Assembly: GCA_012728785.1 (NCBI GenBank)
Contig: JAAYEK010000066.1
Coordinates: 1-50,141, forward strand
Reading direction: 5' to 3'
DNA: 50,141 nucleotides
Source of the DNA: Bacillota bacterium
GTDB taxonomy: Bacteria; Bacillota; UBA4882; UBA8346
In this document: positions 43,111-49,952 of the stretch, one piece after another
Position numbering within the stretch: the first letter of the stretch is position 1
How the letters are laid out: every line of letters begins with the position of its first letter
Notes under the pieces: generated by a model
Told to the model about the DNA's origin: nothing
The model's database searches: none
What the model saw: the letters and a program-made list of their open reading frames with translations, nothing else
Program-made: the position numbers and the translations under genes

Positions 43111-43917
43111 GTGTCTGAGATAGCCGCGATCGGGGTTTTTGATTCCGGAGTGGGAGGACTTTCAATTTTAAAGGAGATCAGGCAGTTGCTTCCCGGAGAG
43201 GATCTGACCTATTTGGCGGATTCGGCTTACTGCCCCTATGGGACCAAACCGGTCTCCGAAATACGGGCCCGGATTTTGAAGGTAGCCGCTTTTTTAAGCG
43301 GACTAGGTGTCAAGGCGATTGTGGTGGCTTGTAATACTGCTTCCATAGCCGGACTAGATCAAGTTAGGGAGGCTTATCCGTTAATTCCGGTTATTGGAGT
43401 GGAACCGGCGCTTAAGCCTGCTCATGGTCTGACTCGTAATGGGAAGATTGGAGTATTGGCAACCAGTCTGACCTTGAAAGGGGACCGCTTTTCAGTCTTG
43501 GTTGAACAGTTTGGGGCTGATGTGGAGGTATACACTAAGCCGGCTCCGGGATTGGTTGAATTGGTGGAAGCCGGTAAACTAGATACTCCCGAGACCGAAA
43601 CTTTATTACATCAATATCTTGATCCTTTATTGGAAAAGCAAATCGATACTTTGGTTTTGGGTTGCACTCATTATCCTTTTTTAATTCCGATGATCAGAAA
43701 CATTTGCGGCCCGAAGGTCACTATTTTAGATACGGGTTTGGCTGTAGCCAAGCAGACGGTCCGGGTATTGGAGCAAAACCGGATTTTAAACCCGCGGCCA
43801 AGAGTGGGGGAGGAGACTTTTTACACCAGTGGCGACCCTGAAGTTGTTAATGAGGTTGTAGCCAAGTTATGGTCCAAAAAATCGGTTAAGGTGTTGAAGG
43901 CCCAGATTGAGGCATGA
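43111..43917 (+). CDS. murI: glutamate racemase
   Basis: A 268-aa cofactor-independent racemase giving D-glutamate for peptidoglycan. IGVFDSGVGGLSIL holds Asp/Ser of the active site, VVACNTASIAGL the first catalytic cysteine, LGCTHYPFLIP the second cysteine and following histidine. GTG 43111, with CGGAG eight bases upstream, is favoured; GTG 43102 and TTG 43105 are in frame and possible. No clear terminator separates it from the next gene. Confidence 0.94.
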   Translation: MSEIAAIGVFDSGVGGLSILKEIRQLLPGEDLTYLADSAYCPYGTKPVSEIRARILKVAAFLSGLGVKAIVVACNTASIAGLDQVREAYPLIPVIGVEPALKPAHGLTRNGKIGVLATSLTLKGDRFSVLVEQFGADVEVYTKPAPGLVELVEAGKLDTPETETLLHQYLDPLLEKQIDTLVLGCTHYPFLIPMIRNICGPKVTILDTGLAVAKQTVRVLEQNRILNPRPRVGEETFYTSGDPEVVNEVVAKLWSKKSVKVLKAQIEA

Positions 43918-43978
43918 GGATGGGTTAATCCAAGGGATGAAATAAGTATAACGATGATCAAAACAACGGAGAACCGCG

Positions 43979-46399
43979 ATGAAATTTTCCAGAAATATTT
44001 GTTTTGCCATTAAAAGATTGGAGTATCCCAAACCCAAGACCCAACCGGAGATGGCGGTGCATTTAAAGAATGCCGATCAATTACTGGATGAAAACCGTTT
44101 TGATGAGGCACTGGCTTATATTGCCGGGCTGATCGAAAAATTTTCCAAAGGCCGGGACAGTAAACTATATGGGTATTTCCATCTTTCGCAAGGAATTTGT
44201 TACCGGAAGATGGCTTTTTTCAATGGGGAAAACGAGAGTTTGAAGAAAGCGGCGGCGGTTTTTGAAAAAGCTCTTGGCTTTTTTAAAGAACCAGATTGGG
44301 AGTTTGGTATCGTCCAACTTAATTTGGGGGTCACGCTAAATTTTCTGGCGGAACATGAGGAACGGGAATCCAATACCGGTAAAGCTTTGAGCGCCTTTGA
44401 AAAGGCTAAAGGGGTATTGGAAAAAGCTTGGGCTAGTGTTAGCAAGAACAAGGGTTCTAATGAATATCCGTTGTTATCCTTATACTTAGGTACTATTTAT
44501 AATTGTTTGGCGGATTTTCAGGACCGGGAGCGGAACTTGGGGCAAGGGGTCAAGTTGCTTCAAGAAGCGGTACTGTTAGTCAAGGAAGAAGAGAGGTCCT
44601 CGATTTATGCGTCGCTCCAGTTTCAACTGGGGCATGGTCTTAGTTCTCTGGCGGATCTACGGGATTCTGCCGCTGATTATCAACAGGCGATTCAGGCCTA
44701 TGAAAGCGCTTTGCAGGTCTATGACCTTCAAACTTATCCGTTCGAGTATTCCCATACTCTAAATAGCCTGGCTAATATTTATATTGATTTGGCGCGGCTT
44801 AATAATGAAGAAGCCAACTTAAACCAAGCAATGGAAATTTGTAAAAAAGTCTTAAACGCATTGACTACAACAGCCGAATATCCGTTAGGTTATGCTTTTA
44901 TACTACATAACTTAGGGTCGGCTTGTAAATTATATTCGAAAATTCGAAACCGGGATTCTTATTTGGATAAGGCGATCCATTATTTTAAAAGGATTTTAGA
45001 AATTGATAATCTTTCGTTGGCTTCAGAAATAGTTGCTTCCACTCATTTGAATTTAGGGGTAATTCATAATGTTATCGCCCCAATCCGGGACCGAGACCAA
45101 AATTTGGCTGAAGCAGTTACTCAGTTTAATAAAGCCCTCCGGATCTATGTTGACCGGCAAAACATTTTACGGCGGTCTATTACCCAGACTAACCTGGGCC
45201 AAACTTATTTGGCCCTTGCTGAAAATGATAATGACGGCGAGAATTATCAAAAAGCGGTGGCTGCTTTTGAGGAAGCGCTCCAACTGCTGGACCCCAGCGC
45301 TAACAAAGCCCAATTCATTGAAAGTAGTATTTTTTTGGGCAAGGCCAGGTTACGATGGGCCCAGAACTGTTTTGAAGCAGAGATGGTTGAGCGAGGGTTT
45401 CAAGATTATTCCGCGGCGCTTCAAGTCTGTAATCCGGAAGAGATGCCGGTTGAGTATGGAAAACTCCAAATGGGTTTGGGTGGAGCCTATCAATTTTTAG
45501 GATTAATCAAACGTCAAGGGGACTATTTTGGGAAAGCTATTGCGGCTTTGGAGGAGGCTTTAAAGGTAGTCGGCGCCAAACAGCTATCTACCCAAGAAGC
45601 TGAAGTAATGGAAAAGCTGGGCTTCGCTTATTGCGATTTTGCCAAGGTAATCAGCAAGGAGACTAATCTGCAAAAGGCGGAAAAGTATTTTCGGGACGCG
45701 CAACGGATTATGGATCTGGATCATCATCCTCTGGAATTTGCGGAGCTAAATGAAGCGTTAGCTGAAACTTATCTTGAACGGGCCGAAATTAATCAAAAGG
45801 AACATTATGTGAGTCTAGCGGTTAAAACTTTGGAAGAGACCGGGCCGATCCTGGCGGTTGTTGGTAGCCCGGAACAGGGTAGCCGTTTGCAAAGCCGTTT
45901 GGGAGATCTGTACCGGATCTTGGCGGAGACGTCTAATGAGATTGGCGCGAAAAGGGAAGCGTATCGGAAGTCAATCGCCGCCTATGAAGGGGTTTTGCAG
46001 TATTTCACCATCGATAAGTTTCCCAAGGAGTTTGCCGACAATACTTTAGAGATTGGCATTACTTATAAGACAATGGCGGAAAACATTAAGAATATGTATT
46101 TCAATAGTATTGCCGAGTATAACGAATTTCGGGTGGACCGGCTGTTGAATGCGATGGGCGCTTTTCAAGGAGCATTACGGGTGTTCACTGTTGATAAATA
46201 TCCTTATGATTTCGCCATGGTCCAATTTTATATGGGAGAGAGCTATACGATACTGGCTGAGCTTCAGGATCGAAAAGAAAACTTAGCCAGTGCGCTCACG
46301 GCTTTAGAGGAATCATTGAAAGTTTATACACCCACTGCCTATCCCAATGAACACAAAAAGGCGATCTATTATTATGAGAAAGTGAAGCATCGGATGTGA
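43979..46399 (+). CDS. large TPR-repeat protein
   Basis: An 806-aa protein made almost entirely of tetratricopeptide-like repeats with a long period of about 55-60 residues: a helix of the NLGxxYxxLA type, a loop often reading RDRxxNL, a helix of the AIxAYExALxVY type, then a linker with YPxxYA. I count at least eleven units, some degenerate. There is no signal peptide, membrane helix or enzymatic domain. The spacing recalls the TPR arrays attached to CHAT or signalling proteins, here without an effector. A scaffold role is likely; partners are unknown. GGAG lies eight bases before the ATG. Confidence 0.85.
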   Translation: MKFSRNICFAIKRLEYPKPKTQPEMAVHLKNADQLLDENRFDEALAYIAGLIEKFSKGRDSKLYGYFHLSQGICYRKMAFFNGENESLKKAAAVFEKALGFFKEPDWEFGIVQLNLGVTLNFLAEHEERESNTGKALSAFEKAKGVLEKAWASVSKNKGSNEYPLLSLYLGTIYNCLADFQDRERNLGQGVKLLQEAVLLVKEEERSSIYASLQFQLGHGLSSLADLRDSAADYQQAIQAYESALQVYDLQTYPFEYSHTLNSLANIYIDLARLNNEEANLNQAMEICKKVLNALTTTAEYPLGYAFILHNLGSACKLYSKIRNRDSYLDKAIHYFKRILEIDNLSLASEIVASTHLNLGVIHNVIAPIRDRDQNLAEAVTQFNKALRIYVDRQNILRRSITQTNLGQTYLALAENDNDGENYQKAVAAFEEALQLLDPSANKAQFIESSIFLGKARLRWAQNCFEAEMVERGFQDYSAALQVCNPEEMPVEYGKLQMGLGGAYQFLGLIKRQGDYFGKAIAALEEALKVVGAKQLSTQEAEVMEKLGFAYCDFAKVISKETNLQKAEKYFRDAQRIMDLDHHPLEFAELNEALAETYLERAEINQKEHYVSLAVKTLEETGPILAVVGSPEQGSRLQSRLGDLYRILAETSNEIGAKREAYRKSIAAYEGVLQYFTIDKFPKEFADNTLEIGITYKTMAENIKNMYFNSIAEYNEFRVDRLLNAMGAFQGALRVFTVDKYPYDFAMVQFYMGESYTILAELQDRKENLASALTALEESLKVYTPTAYPNEHKKAIYYYEKVKHRM

Positions 46400-46420
46400 A
46401 GTAGGCCTCTACTTCACATC
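46393..46420. terminator. perfect 12-bp palindrome shared by two convergent genes
   Basis: GATGTGAAGTAG (46393-46404) and CTACTTCACATC (46409-46420) pair perfectly around GCCT. The hairpin includes the stop codon of the plus-strand TPR gene and reaches the stop of the minus-strand aminotransferase gene. ATTTT follows on the plus strand. Confidence 0.7.
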
Positions 46421-47606
46421 ATTTTAACTGATACTCTTCGGCTAGGGCGGTGAAGGCCGGGAATGAGTTGAGGATGGTTTCTTCGGAGACGCAATAGGCG
46501 ATCCGGAAATAGCCGGGCATTCCGAAACCAGTCCCGGGCACCAGCAATAGGTTGTATTTGACCGCCGCTTGGACAAAGGCCACATCATCGGGGATCGGGC
46601 TTTTTGGGAAGAAGTAAAAAGCGCCTTGGGGTTTGACGACTTCAAAGCCGTTGGTCGTCAAATGATCATAGAGGAGGTCCCGGCGTTTGCGATAGATTTC
46701 GACTCCAACCGCTTTTCCCTGTAATTCGGCTACTAGACGTTGCATTAAGGACGGGGCGTTGACGAAACCCAGCACCCGGTTGGCGAAGACCAGGCCGTCG
46801 AAGAGGAGCTCCGCTTCGGGGTTGTTGGGGTTAAAGGCAATGTAGCCGATACGCTCTCCCGGAAGGGCCAAATCCTTGCTATGAGAAGTAACCAGTAAAC
46901 TGTGGTCAAAGATGCTTAATATTTGAGGGGCTTTGACTCCGTCATAGATCAAGGCGGAGTATGGTTCGTCGGAGATCAGGTAAATAACCGACCCCAGCTC
47001 GGCTTCTTTGCGGGCGATGACTTCGGCCAAGCCCTTTAAAGTTGTGGCGGTATAGACTACGCCGGTCGGGTTGTTGGGCGAGTTGATTAGGATCCCTTTG
47101 GTTTTGGGGGTGATCGCTTGTTCAATGGCTTCCAAGTCCAATTGAAAATCAGGACGGGAATTGACCACCACCAGCTTGCCTTGGTGATTATCGGTGTAAA
47201 ATCCGTATTCGACAAAGTAGGGGGCGGAGACGATCACTTCGTCGCCGGGGTTTAGGATGGCTTTCAAGACGACATTTAGGCCACCGCCGGCGCCGACGGT
47301 CATGATTACGTTATTTTCGGTCAGTTTGAGCCCGGTTTCCCGGTTGAGATGAGCAGCCACCGCTTTCCTGGTTTCGGGGTAACCGGCATTACTCATGTAT
47401 TTGTGCATTCCGGGGACGGGGTTGTTGGCTAGTTCTCGGAGGCGAGTTTTGAACTCCTCCGGCGGTTCCAGGTCGGGGTTACCGAGGGTGAAGTCATATA
47501 CATTTGCAGCGCCGTGGATGGCGCGGAGCCGGTCGCCTTCTTCGAACATTTTACGGATCCAGGAAGAGCGGGTCAGAAAGTCATGTACTTTGGTAGAAAT
47601 TGGCAC
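46419..47606 (-). CDS. class I/II PLP-dependent aminotransferase
   Basis: A 395-aa fold-type I aminotransferase. TVGAGGGLNVVLKAI forms the PLP phosphate region, INSPNNPTGVVY and ISDEPYSALIYD the Asn and Asp that contact the cofactor, SHSKDLALPGERIGYIAF the Schiff-base Lys and downstream Arg, and the C-terminal GYFRIAYC the substrate-carboxylate Arg. The closest group is the aspartate/aromatic aminotransferase subfamily I-gamma; exact substrate unclear. GTG start with AAGGAGG ten bases upstream. Confidence 0.88.
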   Translation of the reverse strand: MPISTKVHDFLTRSSWIRKMFEEGDRLRAIHGAANVYDFTLGNPDLEPPEEFKTRLRELANNPVPGMHKYMSNAGYPETRKAVAAHLNRETGLKLTENNVIMTVGAGGGLNVVLKAILNPGDEVIVSAPYFVEYGFYTDNHQGKLVVVNSRPDFQLDLEAIEQAITPKTKGILINSPNNPTGVVYTATTLKGLAEVIARKEAELGSVIYLISDEPYSALIYDGVKAPQILSIFDHSLLVTSHSKDLALPGERIGYIAFNPNNPEAELLFDGLVFANRVLGFVNAPSLMQRLVAELQGKAVGVEIYRKRRDLLYDHLTTNGFEVVKPQGAFYFFPKSPIPDDVAFVQAAVKYNLLLVPGTGFGMPGYFRIAYCVSEETILNSFPAFTALAEEYQLK

Positions 47607-47955
47607 GGGGGGAATCCTCCTTAAAGTTGGGGATGGAGCGGTTTGAGTCGCAGGCTTGCTTTATGAATAGGCATGAGGTGCGACGCTAACATTTAACTGA
47701 TTTGCTCGATCTCGCTTAATAATGGTTTTGATTAGTTAGAGTTTATGTCTAATTTTTAGTTTTTATTAAGTTTTAATTGTAATTATATCAAATTGGGCGG
47801 TTATTTCAATTAATTATTTACAGTTTAACGTTATATTTAATAACTCCCGCCTAAGGCCTCATACCTCATATCCCATACTTCATAATGTTCTCCTGGAGGA
47901 ATTAACCTACTTTACAGAAAGGTTAGGATCGAGTATAATAATGGGTGCATGAGAT
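47607..47955. other. intergenic region, no gene seen
   Basis: About 350 bases between the aminotransferase and tRNA-Leu. AT-rich DNA at 47740-47830 may hold the aminotransferase promoter. A plus-strand TATAAT at 47934-47939 directly before tRNA-Leu is a plausible -10. No RNA, repeat or protein gene recognised. Confidence 0.4.
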
Positions 47956-48042
47956 GCCGAAGTGGCGGAACTGGCAGACGCGCTGTGTTCAGGGCGCAGT
48001 GTCCGTGAGGGCGTGCGGGTTCAAATCCCGCCTTCGGCACCA
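47956..48042 (+). tRNA. tRNA-Leu (anticodon CAG)
   Basis: An 87-nt class II tRNA with encoded CCA. Acceptor GCCGAAG/CTTCGGC, D-arm GGCGGAACTGGCAGACGC, anticodon stem CTGTG/CGCAG with loop TTCAGGG (CAG), a long variable arm (GTGTCCGTGAGGGCGT) and T-arm GCGGGTTCAAATCCCGC. All are typical of tRNA-Leu. Confidence 0.96.
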
Positions 48043-48056
48043 AATAAGATAATTAA

Positions 48057-48090
48057 AACCTCCGTTAAGCGACGGGGGTTTTTCTTTTTT
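48057..48090 (+). terminator. terminator of tRNA-Leu
   Basis: AACCTCCGT pairs with ACGGGGGTT (one G-T pair), followed by T3CT6, 15 bases after the CCA end. Confidence 0.82.
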
Positions 48091-48202
48091 TAAGGCGTAA
48101 CTAATTGGCAGGATTTCAGCTTTAGTGTTTGTTAATCCTATCTAAGATAAGGGTTTGGTCGGTAATCGTGCCAATAAAAATCATTTGACAGGATTAACAG
48201 GA

Positions 48203-48409
48203 TTAACTGGATTTCTTTTGGGGGGGTTGTTTTTGGGCCAGGCGGGTGTATTCGGTGACGAGCAGGTCCAGTTCGGTGCTGACCTTTAGGACTTCCCGGT
48301 CGATGTGACCTTTGGCGTCCCAGAGAGTGCTGAGGCTGCTCCGGGCTGCGGCGATTTTTGTTTTTAGTTCGGTTTTTTGGTCCTTGGTTGGTTCTTTGGT
48401 TTGGTTCAT
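48203..48409 (-). CDS. Spo0E-family aspartyl-phosphate phosphatase
   Basis: A 68-aa helical protein. VLKVSTELDLLVTEY (residues 40-54) contains the SxELD motif (S44 to D48) of Spo0E/YisI/YnzD phosphatases, which dephosphorylate Spo0A-P and delay sporulation. A first helix from residue 10 to 33 completes the expected two-helix hairpin; the tail is lysine-rich. The ATG lacks a good ribosome site. The call is based on the short motif plus the fold and agrees with the sporulation genes in this window. Confidence 0.72.
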   Translation of the reverse strand: MNQTKEPTKDQKTELKTKIAAARSSLSTLWDAKGHIDREVLKVSTELDLLVTEYTRLAQKQPPQKKSS

Positions 48410-48502
48410 TTGTCTATATTTTGGTTATCCTTTACCTTTGCCCTTTAGGATTCGCGCGGTTGCGCTGCGCATGGTATAATATTCCTGTCTATGTTTTTTA
48501 GG

Positions 48503-48588
48503 GGACGAAAACGCTTTGTTTTGACAAAACGACTGATAGGGTTGGTAGCCTTCTGGTCAGTGGTTTTGGGTTGGGCGCGTTTTCGTCC
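48503..48588. ncRNA. candidate structured RNA, hairpin A
   Basis: A perfect 12-bp outer stem (48503-48514 with 48577-48588, GGACGAAAACGC and its complement) encloses an inner 11-bp stem with one mismatch (48526-48536 with 48557-48567) and a 3-bp apical helix. Total about 86 bases. Could be a structured leader, a small RNA or a palindromic repeat element. Confidence 0.4.
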
Positions 48589-48590
48589 GG

Positions 48591-48638
48591 CAATCGAATA
48601 ACACGCGAAACAGTTTTTGTTTTCGGTGTTATTGATTG
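48591..48638. ncRNA. candidate structured RNA, hairpin B
   Basis: CAATC and AATAACAC (48591-48604, separated by a bulged G) pair with GTGTTATT and GATTG (48626-48638), continuing inward through CGAAAC/GTTTTCG with a bulge. About 19 base pairs in 48 bases, directly abutting hairpin A. Confidence 0.4.
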
Positions 48639-48678
48639 TTTTGGTTTGGAGATATTACCATTTGTTAAATATATTATA

Positions 48679-48690
48679 TCGGAATTCCGA
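48679..48690. promoter_or_regulatory. palindromic candidate operator of the XRE gene
   Basis: TCGGAATTCCGA is a perfect 12-bp palindrome 26 bases upstream of the regulator start, next to an AT-rich tract (TATATTATAT) that could hold the -10. The position suits autoregulation. Confidence 0.4.
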
Positions 48691-48716
48691 ATTAAAATCA
48701 AGGAGATTTTCGAGAT

Positions 48717-49163
48717 TTGGAACCCAAGATGGAATCTGTTGGAGAAAGGCTAAGAACGCTTAGAAATGCAAGAAACCTTACTATCCCACAAGTTGCTAAG
48801 TTTACCGGGGTGGGGAAAGGTAGCTTGAGCGATCTTGAAAATAATATAAATAATCCAGGAAAAATTAATTTAGTTCGGCTATCCGAATTTTACGGTGTAT
48901 CCGCAGATTGGATTTTATTTGGAGATCAAGTTGATGAAAATGGAGAAATAAACGATAATAGTATTAAATTAACAGTCCCTAATTTGGAACTTGCGGCGCT
49001 ATTTTCGCAGATTATTGAAATTTGGGAAAATGGCGATGGAGAAATGAAAGTTTGGGTAAAGAAGCAGTTGGAGCTAGGATTTGCTCAGGCGGCGAGGGAG
49101 TTGAAAAATAAGAAGAAAGTTAGACGAAAAACAAAAAGGATATTGAGAAAAATAGATAATTAA
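48717..49163 (+). CDS. XRE-family transcriptional regulator
   Basis: A 148-aa regulator. Residues 8-68 form a Cro/C1-type helix-turn-helix domain (LRTLRNARNLTIPQVAKFTGVGKGSLSDLENNIN, then LVRLSEFYGVSADWILFG). The C-terminal 75 residues are helical and end in a highly basic tail (LKNKKKVRRKTKRILRK). The TTG start at 48717 is 11 bases after AAGGAG; ATG 48729 is farther away. Regulators of this shape often control nearby mobile or phage-like genes; no target is evident. A terminator follows. Confidence 0.82.
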   Translation: MEPKMESVGERLRTLRNARNLTIPQVAKFTGVGKGSLSDLENNINNPGKINLVRLSEFYGVSADWILFGDQVDENGEINDNSIKLTVPNLELAALFSQIIEIWENGDGEMKVWVKKQLELGFAQAARELKNKKKVRRKTKRILRKIDN

Positions 49164-49174
49164 AAATACTAGTG

Positions 49175-49207
49175 AATCCTTTGCTTTAGGAAAGTGGAGG
49201 ATTTTTT
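49175..49207 (+). terminator. terminator of the XRE gene
   Basis: AATCCT (49175-49180) pairs with AGGATT (49198-49203), with an inner CTTT/AAAG helix, followed by a T6 run. Confidence 0.75.
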
Positions 49208-49276
49208 GTTGGTTAAGCATTTTTAAATTTGAAAATCGGTCTTTGTATTTCTGTTGGTCCACTGTTCCGACGGCGT

Positions 49277-49304
49277 GATACTTTTTGAGCGACCAAAAAG
49301 TATC
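49277..49304. repeat. perfect 11-bp hairpin with outer GC clamp
   Basis: GATACTTTTTG (49277-49287) and CAAAAAGTATC (49294-49304) pair around AGCGAC; CGGCG/CGCCG (49271-49275 with 49313-49317) can pair outside. A second hairpin at 49315-49334 (CCGAAACC/GGTTCCGG with a bulge) follows. Confidence 0.6.
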
Positions 49305-49352
49305 CAAAAAGTCGCCGAAACCGCGTGGTTCCGGACCTCCTGCAATAGCTCC

Positions 49353-49708
49353 GGTTCATCCATGAACCTTCGGAGGTAAGGCTATCGCCATTTTAGTTGG
49401 ACGCCTGCATCCGTGCAGTCGTCTTCAGGGGTGTTATATTGGGCCGACGGCGTAGAACTTCCTGTTCTCGTGCCGCGCAGGCTACATCCTTGTAGCCCGG
49501 TTTTGTGGTGTTTGTTTTAGAGTTCAAAGAATGATAGAAACCCCGGCAGGGATGCCGGGACGCGGATTGGATACATGGATGTATCAAAGCCGTCGGCGGG
49601 ATAGGTTTGGCCTGGTAGGCTGAGAACACGAGGTTCGAAGACTGCATTGGGGGCGGAGGATTTACTTATAATGTTTTTTTTTATAATCCCGGCTATGGAT
49701 GGCCGGGA
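49353..49708. repeat. array of hairpins with NGGA loops closed by A-U
   Basis: Minus strand: GGTTCA[TGGA]TGAACC (49353-49368), CTGCA[CGGA]TGCAG (49405-49418), GGCTACA[AGGA]TGTAGCC (49480-49497). Plus strand: CCCGGCA[GGGA]TGCCGGG (49542-49559), GATACA[TGGA]TGTATC (49570-49585), CCCGGCTA[TGGA]TGGCCGGG (49688-49707). Stems differ completely, yet loop and closing pair are constant. The two halves are inverted relative to each other. A further minus-strand hairpin at 49454-49468 has an AGGAA loop. Confidence 0.7.
49443..49597. repeat. 9-bp inverted repeats bracketing the array centre
   Basis: GCCGACGGC (49443-49451) and its exact complement GCCGTCGGC (49589-49597) flank the central hairpins. Outside them, GAAC-N5-GTTCTC (49455-49469) and its inverted relative (49623-49637), and GTCTTC/GAAGAC elements, are roughly mirrored. 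Confidence 0.55.
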
Positions 49709-49721
49709 ATAAGGGGTTCCA

Positions 49722-49773
49722 AGGGGTGAAACCCCTGGCGCTGGGATTCCAAAGGGTATGGCGGTATACCCTT
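49722..49773. repeat. two further perfect hairpins
   Basis: AGGGGT-GAA-ACCCCT (49722-49736) and AAGGGTAT-GGCGGT-ATACCCTT (49752-49773) follow the GGA-loop array on its right side but lack the GGA loop. Confidence 0.55.
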
Positions 49774-49952
49774 GGACCTGGAGGGTGTGGGAGGCCGGGG
49801 AAAGGCCTTCCATCGGCCCGAATTAATCGATATTACACATAGACTTGTTTGATATACTGTCTGGCTGCGGGTTTTGGTTTATTATTGCAGGAAAATGTAG
49901 GTTTAAATAGAACTACATAACTAATTGGGCTTGTATGGGAAGGATGGGTTTG

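Larger units (their letters stand above)
48410..48716. other. gene-free leader region with two long hairpins
   Basis: About 300 bases between the Spo0E-like gene and the XRE regulator. It contains two adjacent long imperfect hairpins (48503-48588 and 48591-48638) and a perfect 12-bp palindrome at 48679-48690; each is listed separately. The open frame at 48571-48753 overlaps these structures and is not credible as a protein. Confidence 0.55.
49208..49952. other. hairpin-dense non-coding region
   Basis: About 745 bases without a credible gene; the minus-strand frames at 49393-49647 and 49517-49813 are translations of palindromic DNA without ribosome sites. At least ten short hairpins occur between 49277 and 49820; the best are listed separately. 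GC content is higher than in flanking intergenic DNA. Confidence 0.6.
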
